39,853 nucleotides of DNA from Clostridiales bacterium (lineage in GTDB: Bacteria; Bacillota; Clostridia; Christensenellales; Aristaeellaceae), in contig SVGQ01000014.1 in NCBI GenBank assembly GCA_015056245.1, forward strand, positions 1 to 39,853, given 5' to 3'. The notes below the pieces were generated by a model. The model did no database searches. It was not told the origin of the DNA and saw only the letters and a list, made by a program, of their open reading frames with translations. Both the position numbers and the translations under genes were made by a program. This document shows, piece after piece, positions 17,977 to 26,625 of the stretch. Within the stretch, counting starts at the first letter, position 1. Each line of letters starts with the position of its first letter.

Positions 17977-18903
17977 TCAGGCTTCGGTTTCGTCGATCAG
18001 ATCGGGCACGGCGTTCAGGTTGATGAAATAGGGGTCGTGGAAGACTTCGTGGAGCTTTTCCTGCGGGTTTTTGTCATTGTTCACAATCCAGCTGGTGTGC
18101 CAGGTCATGAACCAGACCCACGGGGCCTTTTCCTCTTCCATCTGGGTGCGGGTGGGAATCTCGCCGTTTTCATGGTAGCAGATGGGCATGCCCTCTGGAG
18201 CGATGGCAGCGCATTGGGCATACAGGCCGCCCTGCGCGCCGCCCTTGTAGCTGTCGCCGCCAAGGATGTCCACATATTCATCGCCGGGATACCAGGGAGC
18301 CAGATCGGCGGTGGCATCGGAGAAACCCAGCACCCAGATCAGGTTGTGAAGGCTCCAGTGGTTCACGTAGCGGTCATACATCATGCGCCACAGCTTGACG
18401 AACCCTTCCGGGCCGCCTTTGCCCCACCAGAACCATTTGCCGTCCATTTCGTGGAAAGGCCGCCACAGAACAGGAACATGCCGCATCTGCAGCCGTTTCA
18501 GATAGGGGACGGCCCGGTCCATACCGGCGATCAGCGCGTCATAGGCGGGCGTGCCGGGGGTAAGGGCGGTGGCCCAATCAATGTCCTCTTCCTGAGATTG
18601 TTTGTAGGAGGAAGAAAAGTCCGGGCCGGTATGCCAGCAGATGGTCACGATGCCGCCCCGGGCATGCCATTCCATGGCGCGGCGCACCACACCGGCAAAA
18701 TCGTTGTCGATAAAGTCCAGCCCGCGGATGGCAGGCAGGCGGCCTGTCCGGCTGAGCAGATAGTTCATCTCGTGTTCCGGCGTGCCGCACCAGACGGATT
18801 CCATCTGACCCGTCAGGCAGCCATGACCTTGCAGGCTGCAAAGATAATCGTAAAGCCGCCGGGCGGCAGGGGTGGCCTGTGGATTGGAAAGGGCGCGGGT
18901 CAT
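17977..18903 (-). CDS. Glycoside hydrolase family 26, probable beta-mannanase
   Basis: A 308-residue TIM-barrel enzyme expected to cut beta-1,4-mannans or manno-oligosaccharides. The acid/base glutamate is E152 in WRPFHEMDGKWFWWG and the nucleophile is likely E245 in CYHENGEIP; GLDFIDND and TICWHTGPD are other family blocks. No signal peptide or binding module is present, so it probably acts inside the cell on short substrates. AAGGAGGA stands 9 nt before the ATG. It leads an operon with a nucleoside hydrolase and a sugar kinase, an uncommon grouping. Confidence 0.87.
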   Translation of the reverse strand: MTRALSNPQATPAARRLYDYLCSLQGHGCLTGQMESVWCGTPEHEMNYLLSRTGRLPAIRGLDFIDNDFAGVVRRAMEWHARGGIVTICWHTGPDFSSSYKQSQEEDIDWATALTPGTPAYDALIAGMDRAVPYLKRLQMRHVPVLWRPFHEMDGKWFWWGKGGPEGFVKLWRMMYDRYVNHWSLHNLIWVLGFSDATADLAPWYPGDEYVDILGGDSYKGGAQGGLYAQCAAIAPEGMPICYHENGEIPTRTQMEEEKAPWVWFMTWHTSWIVNNDKNPQEKLHEVFHDPYFINLNAVPDLIDETEA

Positions 18904-18938
18904 GCAGTTGTCCTCCTTGATGGGGAAATGTTGCTTGC

Positions 18939-18967
18939 AGTATAGCAGACAAAAGGATTTTGTGCAA
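18939..18967 (-). promoter_or_regulatory. Promoter of the GH26-nucleoside hydrolase-kinase operon
   Basis: On the minus strand TTGCAC (18967-18962), 17 nt, TATACT (18944-18939), about 36 nt before the GH26 start. Confidence 0.6.
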
Positions 18968-19087
18968 TGGAGGAAAGGGTGGGAATGGTGGATTGTGGTT
19001 TGATATGCTGGTATGATAGAATGAAAATGTTAAACTTGAATTTGTCTGTGAAAAGCCCATAAATAAGCGTATGTTAATTTGCGTTGC

Positions 19088-19117
19088 TTGTGGCAACGGC
19101 TCTTTTGAATATATAAT
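19088..19117 (+). promoter_or_regulatory. Weak promoter of the XRE regulator gene
   Basis: A perfect TATAAT (19112-19117) with a poor TTGTGG 18 nt upstream. A GTTGC/GCAAC inverted repeat (19084-19098) overlaps the -35 side and could be an operator, as many XRE regulators control themselves. Confidence 0.4.
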
Positions 19118-19146
19118 TGAGCCATCAAAACAAGGAGGCACAGATT

Positions 19147-19656
19147 ATGCTTAATGAAAATATCAAAAGAATTAGAAAGACAAAAGGGATATCGCAAGAA
19201 GAACTTGCAATTAAACTGAATGTAGTAAGACAGACTGTATCAAAATGGGAGAATGGTATGTCAGTTCCTGACTCCAGTATGCTGATTGTGTTGGCGGATG
19301 AATTGGATACTACTGTAAGTGAATTGCTTGGAGAACCCATAGCAGAACCAACTACCGCTGATTTAAAGACCCTTTCTGAAAAGTTGGAAGTTATTAATTT
19401 GCAACTCGCAAAAAGAAGGATAACAAATGTCAAAACGATTCGATGGATTCTTATTTCATTGTGTGCGGTTATAGTGATAATACTTTTCGCACTTGCATCT
19501 ATGAATAGTTCTTATCTGGATTGGAATTACAATGATCCTGAGTTAGCGGTGGCGGGAACAATAATGCATGGGTTCGAGTTCTTATTTGTAAGAATTGCGC
19601 CGATTACTTTTTTGGCTTTTGTAGTTGGAATTGTAGCGACATATAAGAAAAGATAA
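19147..19656 (+). CDS. XRE-family helix-turn-helix regulator with membrane tail
   Basis: A 169-residue protein. The N-terminal DNA-binding domain (residues 1-65: NIKRIRKTKGISQEELAIKL, then VVRQTVSKWENGMSVPD) is a typical Cro/C1-type HTH. Two hydrophobic segments follow, near residues 98-118 and 138-165, so the regulator is probably anchored in the membrane. AAGGAGG precedes the ATG by 8 nt. The gene is visibly AT-rich and uses AGA for arginine and ATA for isoleucine, unlike the CGC/CGT and ATC of its neighbours, which points to horizontal transfer. No target is evident. Confidence 0.85.
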   Translation: MLNENIKRIRKTKGISQEELAIKLNVVRQTVSKWENGMSVPDSSMLIVLADELDTTVSELLGEPIAEPTTADLKTLSEKLEVINLQLAKRRITNVKTIRWILISLCAVIVIILFALASMNSSYLDWNYNDPELAVAGTIMHGFEFLFVRIAPITFLAFVVGIVATYKKR

Positions 19657-19763
19657 ATTTCAGTTTGACTGTTCGACAAATTCCAATTAAACGAGCAAAT
19701 CCAGAGGTAAACTCGCCCAACGCTCCCCCGAGCGCGAAATTCCCACGGATTACAAAAAAACCG

Positions 19764-19792
19764 TTGGCAGGAAGCTACATTTCGGTTATAAT
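19764..19792 (+). promoter_or_regulatory. Promoter of the GluRS-LeuRS fusion gene
   Basis: TTGGCA (19764-19769), 17 nt, TATAAT (19787-19792). The predicted start, near 19799, falls in the first arm of the hairpin that follows. Confidence 0.7.
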
Positions 19793-19794
19793 AT

Positions 19795-19833
19795 AAGCTT
19801 GAAGGGTTATACGATCCTTCAAGCTTATTTTTT
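19795..19833 (+). terminator. Hairpin with T tract at the 5' end of the fusion-gene transcript
   Basis: An 11-bp perfect stem AAGCTTGAAGG/CCTTCAAGCTT with a 10-nt loop, then A and six T. It may end read-through from the XRE gene, or act on the new transcript as an attenuator, since seven of its base pairs lie after the predicted start. Confidence 0.65.
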
Positions 19834-19854
19834 CATTCATTTAGGAGGCGCCTT

Positions 19855-22800
19855 ATGACTGTTCGCACCCGGTTCGCACCCAGCCCCACGGGCTACCTGC
19901 ATCTGGGCGGTTTGCGTTCCGCCCTGTATACCTACCTGTTCGCCAAGAAGAACGGCGGCAAGTTCATCCTGCGTATCGAAGATACGGATCAGGAACGCGA
20001 GGTCCAGGGCGCTGTTGAAAAGATCTATTCCAGCATGCGTATGGCGGGTCTCCACTACGACGAAGGCCCCGATGTAGGCGGCGAGTACGGCCCCTATATC
20101 CAGTCCCAGCGCAAGGAAACCTACCTGCCCTATGCCATGCAGCTGGTGGAAAGCGGCGCGGCTTACCCCTGCTTCTGCACCAAGGAAGAGCTGCAGGAGC
20201 GCCGTGATGCTGCCACTGCAAACGGCGGTCAGTGGAAGTACGACAAGCACTGCCTGTCCATTCCCAAGGAGGAGGCCCTGCGCCGTATGCAGAGCGGCGA
20301 GCCCTTCGTCATCCGTCAGAACATCCCCACCACTGGCACCGCCAGCTTTGAGGATGCCCTCTACGGTCACGTGGAAGCTCCCTGCGATACGCTGGATGAC
20401 AACGTGCTCATCAAGGCCGATGGTCTGCCCACCTACAACTTCGCCAACGTGATCGACGACCACCTGATGGGCATCACCCACGTGATGCGCGGCACGGAGT
20501 ACCTCTCTTCCACCCCCAAGTACAATCTGCTTTACGAGGCTCTGGGCTGGGAACCCCCGGTCTATATCCACATGAGCCCCGTGATGAAGGATTCCACCCG
20601 CAAGCTGAGCAAGCGTTATGGCGATCCCGGCTTTGAAGACCTGCTGGAGCAGGGCTATGTGCGGGATGCTATCATCAACTTCATCGCTCTGCTGGGCTGG
20701 TGCCCCGATGTGAAGAAGTACGGCGAGAAGGAATTCTTCACCATGGACGAGCTCATCGAGGCTTTCGACCTCAGCGGCCTGAGCAAGTCCCCCGCCATTT
20801 TCAATGTGGAAAAGCTCAACTGGTTCAACCATGAGTACATCATGAAGATGGACTTTGAGGACTATCTCCAGATGGCTACCCCGTGGTTTGACAAGGTTCT
20901 GGCTGGCAAGAACATGGACTACCGCATGCTGGCCAGCCTGATGCACACCCGCACCGAGATCTTCTCTCAGGTGCCCGATCAGGTCAAGTTCCTGGCGGAG
21001 CTGCCGGAGTACAATGTGGGCATTTTCACCCACAAGAAGATGAAGACCGATTCGCCCATCTCCCTGAAAGCCCTGCAGCTGGCCCGCCCTGCACTGGCTG
21101 CGCTGGAGGATTTCAGCGAGGAAAATGTGAAGGCCGCTTTGATGCAGCTGGCTGCCGACAATGGCATGAAGACCGGTCAGATCATGTGGCCTGTGCGCAT
21201 CGCCATCTCCGGTCTGGTATCCACCCCCGGCGGCGCCACCGAGATCGCCTATCTGCTGGGCAAGGAAGAATCCCTGCGCCGCATTGATTTCGGTATCCGC
21301 AAGCTGGAACGCTGCATCGCTACCGCCGCCATGGAAGGCAAGTGGCAGAAGTACTGGGAGGAAAACAACACTTTCGCTACCGATGTGTGGGATTTCTCCA
21401 AGCCCAAGTACTATGTGCTGGATATGTTCCCCTACCCCTCCGGCGTGGGTCTGCACGCAGGCCATCCCGAGGGCTACACCGCCACGGATATCATGTCCCG
21501 CATGAAGCGCATGCAGGGCTACAACGTGCTGCATCCCATGGGTTACGACTCCTTCGGTCTGCCCGCTGAGCAGTACGCCGTGGATACCGGCAACCATCCC
21601 AACGGTTTCACCCAGAAGAACATCGAAACCTTCTCCGGTCAGCTCAAGGAACTGGGCTTCGACTACGACTGGTCCAAGGTGATCGCTACCACCGATCCAG
21701 AGTTCTACAAGTGGACCCAGTGGATCTTCAAGAAGCTGTGGGAAGCCGGCTATGCCAAGCGCATCGAGATGCCCGTCAACTGGTGCGAAGCCCTGGGCAC
21801 CGTGCTTGCCAATGACGAAGTCATCGACGGCAAGTCCGAGCGCGGCGGCTACCCCGTTGAAAAGCGCATGATGATGCAGTGGGTTATCGACCAGCCCGCC
21901 TTTGCTGAAAAGCTGCTGGAAGGTCTGGACGAGATCGAATGGCCTGAATCCACCAAGGAGATCCAGCGCAACTGGATCGGCAAGTCCACCGGTGTGGAAG
22001 TGGACTTCAAGCTGGTGGGCGGCGGCGAGTTCTCCATCTACACCACCTGCATTGAAACCATCTACGGCATCACCTTCATGGTGCTGGCCCCCGACGGCAA
22101 GATCGTTCAGTCCCTGATGGACCGCATCCAGAACAAGGACGAGGTGGAAGCCTACATCAAGGCTGCTGCCAGCAAGAGCGAGATCGACCGTACCGATGCC
22201 ACCAAGACCAAGACCGGCTGCCCCCTGAAGGGCATCTATGCCATCAACCCGGTCAATGGCAAGGAAGTGCCCGTATTCATCGGCGACTTCGTGCTGGGCA
22301 ACTACGGCACCGGCGCTGTGATGGCGGTTCCCAGCCACGACCAGCGCGACTTTGAGTATGCCATCGCCCACAACATCCCCATGCTGCAGGTCATCGAGGG
22401 CCGCGATGTGTCCGAGTGCGCCTTTGAAAAGCAGGATTATCTGGGCAAGGGCTGCAAGCTGATCAACTCCGAGGAGTTCACCGGCCTGACCGTGGAGGAA
22501 GCCAAGGAAGCCATCACCGTCAAGCTGGAAGGCATGGGCGTTGCCCGCCGCAAGGTGAACTACCACTTCCGTGAGTGGATCTTCGCCCGCCAGCGCTACT
22601 GGGGCGAGCCCGTTCCCTGCGTCTACACCGAAAATGGCGAGACCGTCTTCCTGCCCGATGAGGAACTGCCCGTCATCCTGCCCGAACTGCAGGATTACAA
22701 GGGTCGCGGCGGCAAGGCGCCTCTGGAGAACGCCGAGAAGTGGAAGCACTACAACAAGAACGGTATCAAGGGTCTGCGCGAAACCTCCACCATGCCCGGT

Positions 22801-23727
22801 TCCGCCGGTTCCTCCTGGTACTACATGCGCTACATCGATCCCAAGAACAACGACCAGCTCTGCGATCCCGAACTGCTCAAGCACTGGATGCCCGTTGACC
22901 TGTACGTGGGCGGCCCCGAGCACGCGGTGGGTCACCTGATCTACTCCCGTATCTGGAACCGCTTCCTGTACGATCAGGGCATCAGCCCCGTCAAGGAGCC
23001 CTTCAAGAAGCTGGTGCATCAGGGCATGATCCTGGGCGAGAACGGCATCAAGATGGGCAAGCGCTTCCCCAAGTATGTGGTCAACCCCAGCGATATCGTC
23101 CGCGAGTACGGCGCCGATACCCTGCGCCTCTATGAAATGTTCATGGGCCCGCTGGAAGTATCCAAGCCCTGGTCCTCCGCTGCTGTTGCCGGTGCCAGAA
23201 AGTTCATCGACCGCGTGTGGAACTTCTTCACTGTGCCTGAGAACATCACTGAATCTGACGATGGCAAGCTGACCAAGATCTATCACCAGAGCGTGAAGAA
23301 GATCACTTCCGACTTTGAGGTGCTGGGCTTCAATACCGCCATCGCTCAGATGATGACCTTTGTCAACGAGTGCTACAAGAACGGCACCTGCCCCCGTGAG
23401 TATGCTGAGGGCTTCATCAAGATGATGAGCTGTATCACTCCCCATGTGGGCGAGGAAATCTGGCAGCGTCTGGGTCACGATAACACCATCGCCTACGAAG
23501 CATGGCCCACCTATTCCGAGGAAAAGTGCAAGGACACTGAGGTGGAAATCGCTGTGCAGATCAACGGCAAGGTTCGCGCCAAGCTGATGGTCTCCCCCGA
23601 GATGACCCGCGAGGAGGCGGAGGCTCAGCTGCCCCAGCTGGACGAAGTGAAGGCTTTGGTGGGCGACAAGACCATCGCCAAGCTGATCTTCGTGCCTGGC
23701 CGCCTGTGCAATATCATTGTGAAGTAA
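19855..23727 (+). CDS. Glutamyl-tRNA synthetase / leucyl-tRNA synthetase fusion
   Basis: One uninterrupted frame of 1290 codons. Residues 1 to about 482 form a full GluRS (GltX): PSPTGYLHLGG at 9-19 (HIGH site), KLSKR at 250-254 (KMSKS site), and a complete anticodon domain ending SLRRIDFGIRKLE. From about residue 493 the chain is LeuRS (LeuS): GKWQKYWEENNTF, HAGH at 534-537, the CP1 editing domain with TTCIET (730-735) and AVPSHDQRDFEYA, then KMGKR at 1066-1070 and a full anticodon and C-terminal part. Only the first 10 or so residues of a usual LeuRS are replaced by the joint. The internal ATG at 21331 has no ribosome site, so LeuRS is most likely made as part of the fusion. AGGAGG precedes the 19855 ATG. 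Confidence 0.93.
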   Translation: MTVRTRFAPSPTGYLHLGGLRSALYTYLFAKKNGGKFILRIEDTDQEREVQGAVEKIYSSMRMAGLHYDEGPDVGGEYGPYIQSQRKETYLPYAMQLVESGAAYPCFCTKEELQERRDAATANGGQWKYDKHCLSIPKEEALRRMQSGEPFVIRQNIPTTGTASFEDALYGHVEAPCDTLDDNVLIKADGLPTYNFANVIDDHLMGITHVMRGTEYLSSTPKYNLLYEALGWEPPVYIHMSPVMKDSTRKLSKRYGDPGFEDLLEQGYVRDAIINFIALLGWCPDVKKYGEKEFFTMDELIEAFDLSGLSKSPAIFNVEKLNWFNHEYIMKMDFEDYLQMATPWFDKVLAGKNMDYRMLASLMHTRTEIFSQVPDQVKFLAELPEYNVGIFTHKKMKTDSPISLKALQLARPALAALEDFSEENVKAALMQLAADNGMKTGQIMWPVRIAISGLVSTPGGATEIAYLLGKEESLRRIDFGIRKLERCIATAAMEGKWQKYWEENNTFATDVWDFSKPKYYVLDMFPYPSGVGLHAGHPEGYTATDIMSRMKRMQGYNVLHPMGYDSFGLPAEQYAVDTGNHPNGFTQKNIETFSGQLKELGFDYDWSKVIATTDPEFYKWTQWIFKKLWEAGYAKRIEMPVNWCEALGTVLANDEVIDGKSERGGYPVEKRMMMQWVIDQPAFAEKLLEGLDEIEWPESTKEIQRNWIGKSTGVEVDFKLVGGGEFSIYTTCIETIYGITFMVLAPDGKIVQSLMDRIQNKDEVEAYIKAAASKSEIDRTDATKTKTGCPLKGIYAINPVNGKEVPVFIGDFVLGNYGTGAVMAVPSHDQRDFEYAIAHNIPMLQVIEGRDVSECAFEKQDYLGKGCKLINSEEFTGLTVEEAKEAITVKLEGMGVARRKVNYHFREWIFARQRYWGEPVPCVYTENGETVFLPDEELPVILPELQDYKGRGGKAPLENAEKWKHYNKNGIKGLRETSTMPGSAGSSWYYMRYIDPKNNDQLCDPELLKHWMPVDLYVGGPEHAVGHLIYSRIWNRFLYDQGISPVKEPFKKLVHQGMILGENGIKMGKRFPKYVVNPSDIVREYGADTLRLYEMFMGPLEVSKPWSSAAVAGARKFIDRVWNFFTVPENITESDDGKLTKIYHQSVKKITSDFEVLGFNTAIAQMMTFVNECYKNGTCPREYAEGFIKMMSCITPHVGEEIWQRLGHDNTIAYEAWPTYSEEKCKDTEVEIAVQINGKVRAKLMVSPEMTREEAEAQLPQLDEVKALVGDKTIAKLIFVPGRLCNIIVK

Positions 23728-23763
23728 GCGTGGGGACGAATGCGGGGCTCCGCACCGCACCTC

Positions 23764-23820
23764 GCCAAAGGGCCTGAGGCCTTTTGGAATCCCGCTGTCT
23801 GAGCCTGCTTTGCAGGCTCA
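23764..23820. repeat. Two adjacent hairpins after the fusion gene
   Basis: CCAAAGGGCC/GGCCTTTTGG (about 23764-23787) and a perfect TGAGCCTGC/GCAGGCTCA with a TTT loop (23800-23820). No T run follows, so they are not clear terminators. The 261-nt gap to the next gene holds only these and the hairpin at 23938. Confidence 0.6.
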
Positions 23821-23937
23821 GGAGAAGGGGGATTTGTTGGGGGATTGCTGTTCCAAAGGTGAGCGCAGCGAAGTGAAAGCCGCTGTGATCCATGAAGGGT
23901 CAGCAACCAAACCAACGTGTTTTTCACAACCCCATAC

Positions 23938-23967
23938 CATTGCCCACGCCCCTTTGCGTGGGCAATG
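23938..23967 (+). promoter_or_regulatory. Hairpin next to the ABC transporter ribosome site
   Basis: A perfect 12-bp stem CATTGCCCACGC/GCGTGGGCAATG with a 6-nt loop ends 7 nt before AAGGAGG of the next gene. It could end upstream transcripts only weakly, having TGTCTTT after it, or protect or regulate the ABC mRNA. Confidence 0.5.
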
Positions 23968-23988
23968 TGTCTTTAAGGAGGAATCCCT

Positions 23989-24906
23989 TTGCAGAATCCT
24001 GTTACCCCTGCCCTTGAGGTGGAAGGTCTGAGCCACCGCTTTGGCAAAACCCAAGCCTTGGATGGCCTCACCTTTGCCATTGCGCCGGGTCGTATCATGG
24101 GCCTGTTGGGCCGCAACGGTGCAGGCAAAAGTACCCTTCTGCGCATCGTGTCCGGTCAGTTGAAGGCTAAGGAAGGCGATGCGTGGCTCTTCGGTCAGCG
24201 TATTTATAACAACACCGCCGCCCTTTCCAGCCTGTGTATGATCGGCGACACTCCGGATTTCGGCAAGCTGAAGAATGTGAAGCAGCTTCTGTATATCTGC
24301 GATGGTCTGTTCCCCGGCTGGGACCGGGAGAGGGCCATGCAGCTGGTCAAGCTGTTCGAACTGCCCATGACCCGTCCGCTGAAGGGCTTCTCCCGCGGCA
24401 TGCAGACAGCTGCCATGCTGACCATTGGTTTGGCATCCGGTTCACTGATCACCATCTTTGACGAGCCCAGTCTGGGCCTGGATGCAGTGATGCGCGAGAG
24501 GTTCTACGATCTGCTTCTGGAAGAAAAGGAGCGTAATCCGGAGCGTACCTTCATTCTGTCCACCCACCTGATCGATGAAGTGGCCCGCACGCTGGACGGC
24601 GCGGTGATGATCGACAAGGGCCGTCTGCTGTGTCAGGCGGAGCTGTCTGAATTCGGACGCATTTATATGAGCGTTTCCGGCGCACCGGATGTGGTGCGGC
24701 AGGAGACCGACGGCATGACCATCCTCAAGGAAGAATCCATCGCCGGTTCGCTGGTGCGGCATCTGCGGCTGAACAATGTCCGGGAGGGTGAACGCCTGAA
24801 AGAAGAGGGGAAAGTACAGATTGCGCCCATGAATCTGCAGCGGCTGTTTGTGTTTCTGGCACAGGAAAACAGCACGGAACCCGTGGCTGAGGAGGTGGAG
24901 GCATAA
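23989..24906 (+). CDS. ABC transporter ATP-binding protein
   Basis: A 305-residue ATPase of the ABC-2/YtrB type. Walker A is GRNGAGKST (residues about 36-44), the signature is the divergent FSRGMQ, Walker B is LITIFDEPSLGLD, and the H-loop is STHLIDE. It starts at TTG, chosen because AAGGAGG lies 7 nt upstream and no ATG or GTG stands nearby. Its TAA shares one base with the ATG of the permease gene, so the two are coupled. The substrate is unknown; such pairs often export peptides or antibiotics. No GntR regulator, common beside YtrB-like genes, is next to it. Confidence 0.88.
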   Translation: MQNPVTPALEVEGLSHRFGKTQALDGLTFAIAPGRIMGLLGRNGAGKSTLLRIVSGQLKAKEGDAWLFGQRIYNNTAALSSLCMIGDTPDFGKLKNVKQLLYICDGLFPGWDRERAMQLVKLFELPMTRPLKGFSRGMQTAAMLTIGLASGSLITIFDEPSLGLDAVMRERFYDLLLEEKERNPERTFILSTHLIDEVARTLDGAVMIDKGRLLCQAELSEFGRIYMSVSGAPDVVRQETDGMTILKEESIAGSLVRHLRLNNVREGERLKEEGKVQIAPMNLQRLFVFLAQENSTEPVAEEVEA

Positions 24907-25739
24907 TGGAAAACCGTCTGGCTCCTCTGGTGGAGAATCACAACTGGTTTACCCTGTCCCGCTTTGGCGGCTGCATGCGCTTCCATCGTGTAAAGAAGCT
25001 GAAACTGGCAGCGGGTCTTGCCCTGCTGATGCTGGTCGTGCAGGCGCTGGAATTGATCATGGCCTATTTCGGTTTGACCGAATACCGCCTGACGGCGCAG
25101 ATGCCGGACCTGCCCTTCGCGCTGGCGCTGGTGTTCTGCCTTGCCATGCGCACCGCCAAACAGGATACCACCTTCCTGCTCCGCTTCGGTACCCCCCGTA
25201 CCTCCGTGTGGCTGAGCAATGTGCTGTCGCTGTTTTTGTGCGGCGTGATCTATCTGCTTTTGTCCGCAGTAGTCAATGCGCTGACTGGCGCGGCAGCGGT
25301 GGCGCTGGCTCCCCATTGCAGCGCTATCCATTTGGCAGACCGCTACCAGCTGCCGGTGGGGGAATACCTGCTCAATCTGTTTACCGATATGGGCGGGGCG
25401 CTGCCTTGGAATTTGTTGTGGCTGCTGGAATACACCTGCATCTTCTATCTGCTGGCCTGCTGCCTGCGCCGCTGGAAGGCTGCCACCATCATCGTGCTGG
25501 TGGGCGTGCCCGCGCTGCTGTTTACCCTGATTCTGCTGCCTACCATACAGGGCGTGGCGGAAATGCTGGAAAGCGGCAGTGAAGGCGAGCTGATGGTGCT
25601 GTTCTTCCGCTTTATGAGCTGGTTGGAGAAGGTTGCTGATTTCACGGTTGAAAACTGGCAGTGGGTTCAGGGCGCTATGGCGTTTGTATCGCTGGTGCTC
25701 AGCTATCTGGTGATGCGGGGCACCCGTCAGCCGGAATAA
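24906..25739 (+). CDS. ABC transporter permease
   Basis: A 277-residue membrane protein with about six hydrophobic segments (for example residues 34-55, 68-82, 99-120, 160-190, 196-220 and 253-270). I recognise no substrate motif. The start codon overlaps the ATPase stop (TAATG), which makes it the membrane partner of that ATPase. A short cytoplasmic lead precedes the first helix. Confidence 0.78.
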   Translation: MENRLAPLVENHNWFTLSRFGGCMRFHRVKKLKLAAGLALLMLVVQALELIMAYFGLTEYRLTAQMPDLPFALALVFCLAMRTAKQDTTFLLRFGTPRTSVWLSNVLSLFLCGVIYLLLSAVVNALTGAAAVALAPHCSAIHLADRYQLPVGEYLLNLFTDMGGALPWNLLWLLEYTCIFYLLACCLRRWKAATIIVLVGVPALLFTLILLPTIQGVAEMLESGSEGELMVLFFRFMSWLEKVADFTVENWQWVQGAMAFVSLVLSYLVMRGTRQPE

Positions 25740-25804
25740 GAAAGGTATCTCCGCATCCATGCGCAAGGATGCTGCATCATTTTAACAAACAAGGAGGAAT
25801 CTCT

Positions 25805-26557
25805 ATGGTCAATGTGAAAGGCAGATGGGCGCTGATCACCGGCACCAGCCGCGGCATCGGTTACCTGACCGCCATCTTTATGGCCCAACAGGGCTGCAAT
25901 TTGATTCTTCACAGCCGTACGATGGAAGGCACCCAGAAGGTCAAGGCCGAGGTGGAAGCGCTGGGCGTGTCTGCCCATTGCGTCGCCGCTGAACTGAACG
26001 ACTTGGCTGCTGTGGAAACCATGCTCAGCGATATCGACGCGCTGAACGTGCCGGTGGATATCGTGCTGAACAATGCCGGTCTGCAGATTGCTTACCGCAC
26101 CGATTATCTGTCCACCCCCAAGGAGGACTATCTGGTCAGCTTCAATGTGAACACCATCGCTCCCATGATGATCTGCTACCACTTCCTGCCCAAGATGCAG
26201 GCGCGGGGTTTCGGACGCATCCTGAACACCACCAGCGGCATCAATCTGGATCCCCAGCAGGCGGGCTATTCTGCCAGCAAGGCTGCGCTGGATAAGGTGA
26301 CCATCGATCTGGGCATGAAGTACGAAGGCTCCGATGTGCTCATCAACCTGACCGACCCCGGCTGGTGCCGTACCGATCTGGGCGGTCAGCAGGCTCCCAA
26401 CGCTCCCGAAAGCGCCATTCCCGGCATTGTGGTGGGCGCTTTTGTGGATGACGGCAAGTGCGGTCGTTTCCTGGGCGCGCAGAACTTTACCGGCATGACG
26501 CTGGAGGACGCTGTCGCCAAGGCAGAGCGGGAGTTTGACAGCCCCTACGGAAAGTAA
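25805..26557 (+). CDS. Short-chain dehydrogenase/reductase
   Basis: A 250-residue NAD(P)-dependent oxidoreductase of the classical SDR type. The nucleotide-binding TGTSRGIG is at residues 13-20, NNAG near 89, the catalytic serine in NTTSGIN, and the YxxxK pair in YSASKAALDK. AAGGAGG lies about 7 nt before the ATG. It is separated from the permease by 65 nt and has its own terminator. The substrate cannot be named; 3-oxoacyl reductases and sugar or alcohol dehydrogenases share this form. Confidence 0.88.
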   Translation: MVNVKGRWALITGTSRGIGYLTAIFMAQQGCNLILHSRTMEGTQKVKAEVEALGVSAHCVAAELNDLAAVETMLSDIDALNVPVDIVLNNAGLQIAYRTDYLSTPKEDYLVSFNVNTIAPMMICYHFLPKMQARGFGRILNTTSGINLDPQQAGYSASKAALDKVTIDLGMKYEGSDVLINLTDPGWCRTDLGGQQAPNAPESAIPGIVVGAFVDDGKCGRFLGAQNFTGMTLEDAVAKAEREFDSPYGK

Positions 26558-26625
26558 TAAATAAGCGGGGGAGCGCTTCCGCATCCGTGCACCGCAGCAT
26601 GTATTCAAAGCGGAAACAATACGCG

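Noticed and set aside
19837-23760. A 1307-codon open frame antisense to the GluRS-LeuRS gene
   Set aside because: Low-complexity translation and exact overlap with a clearly real gene on the other strand.
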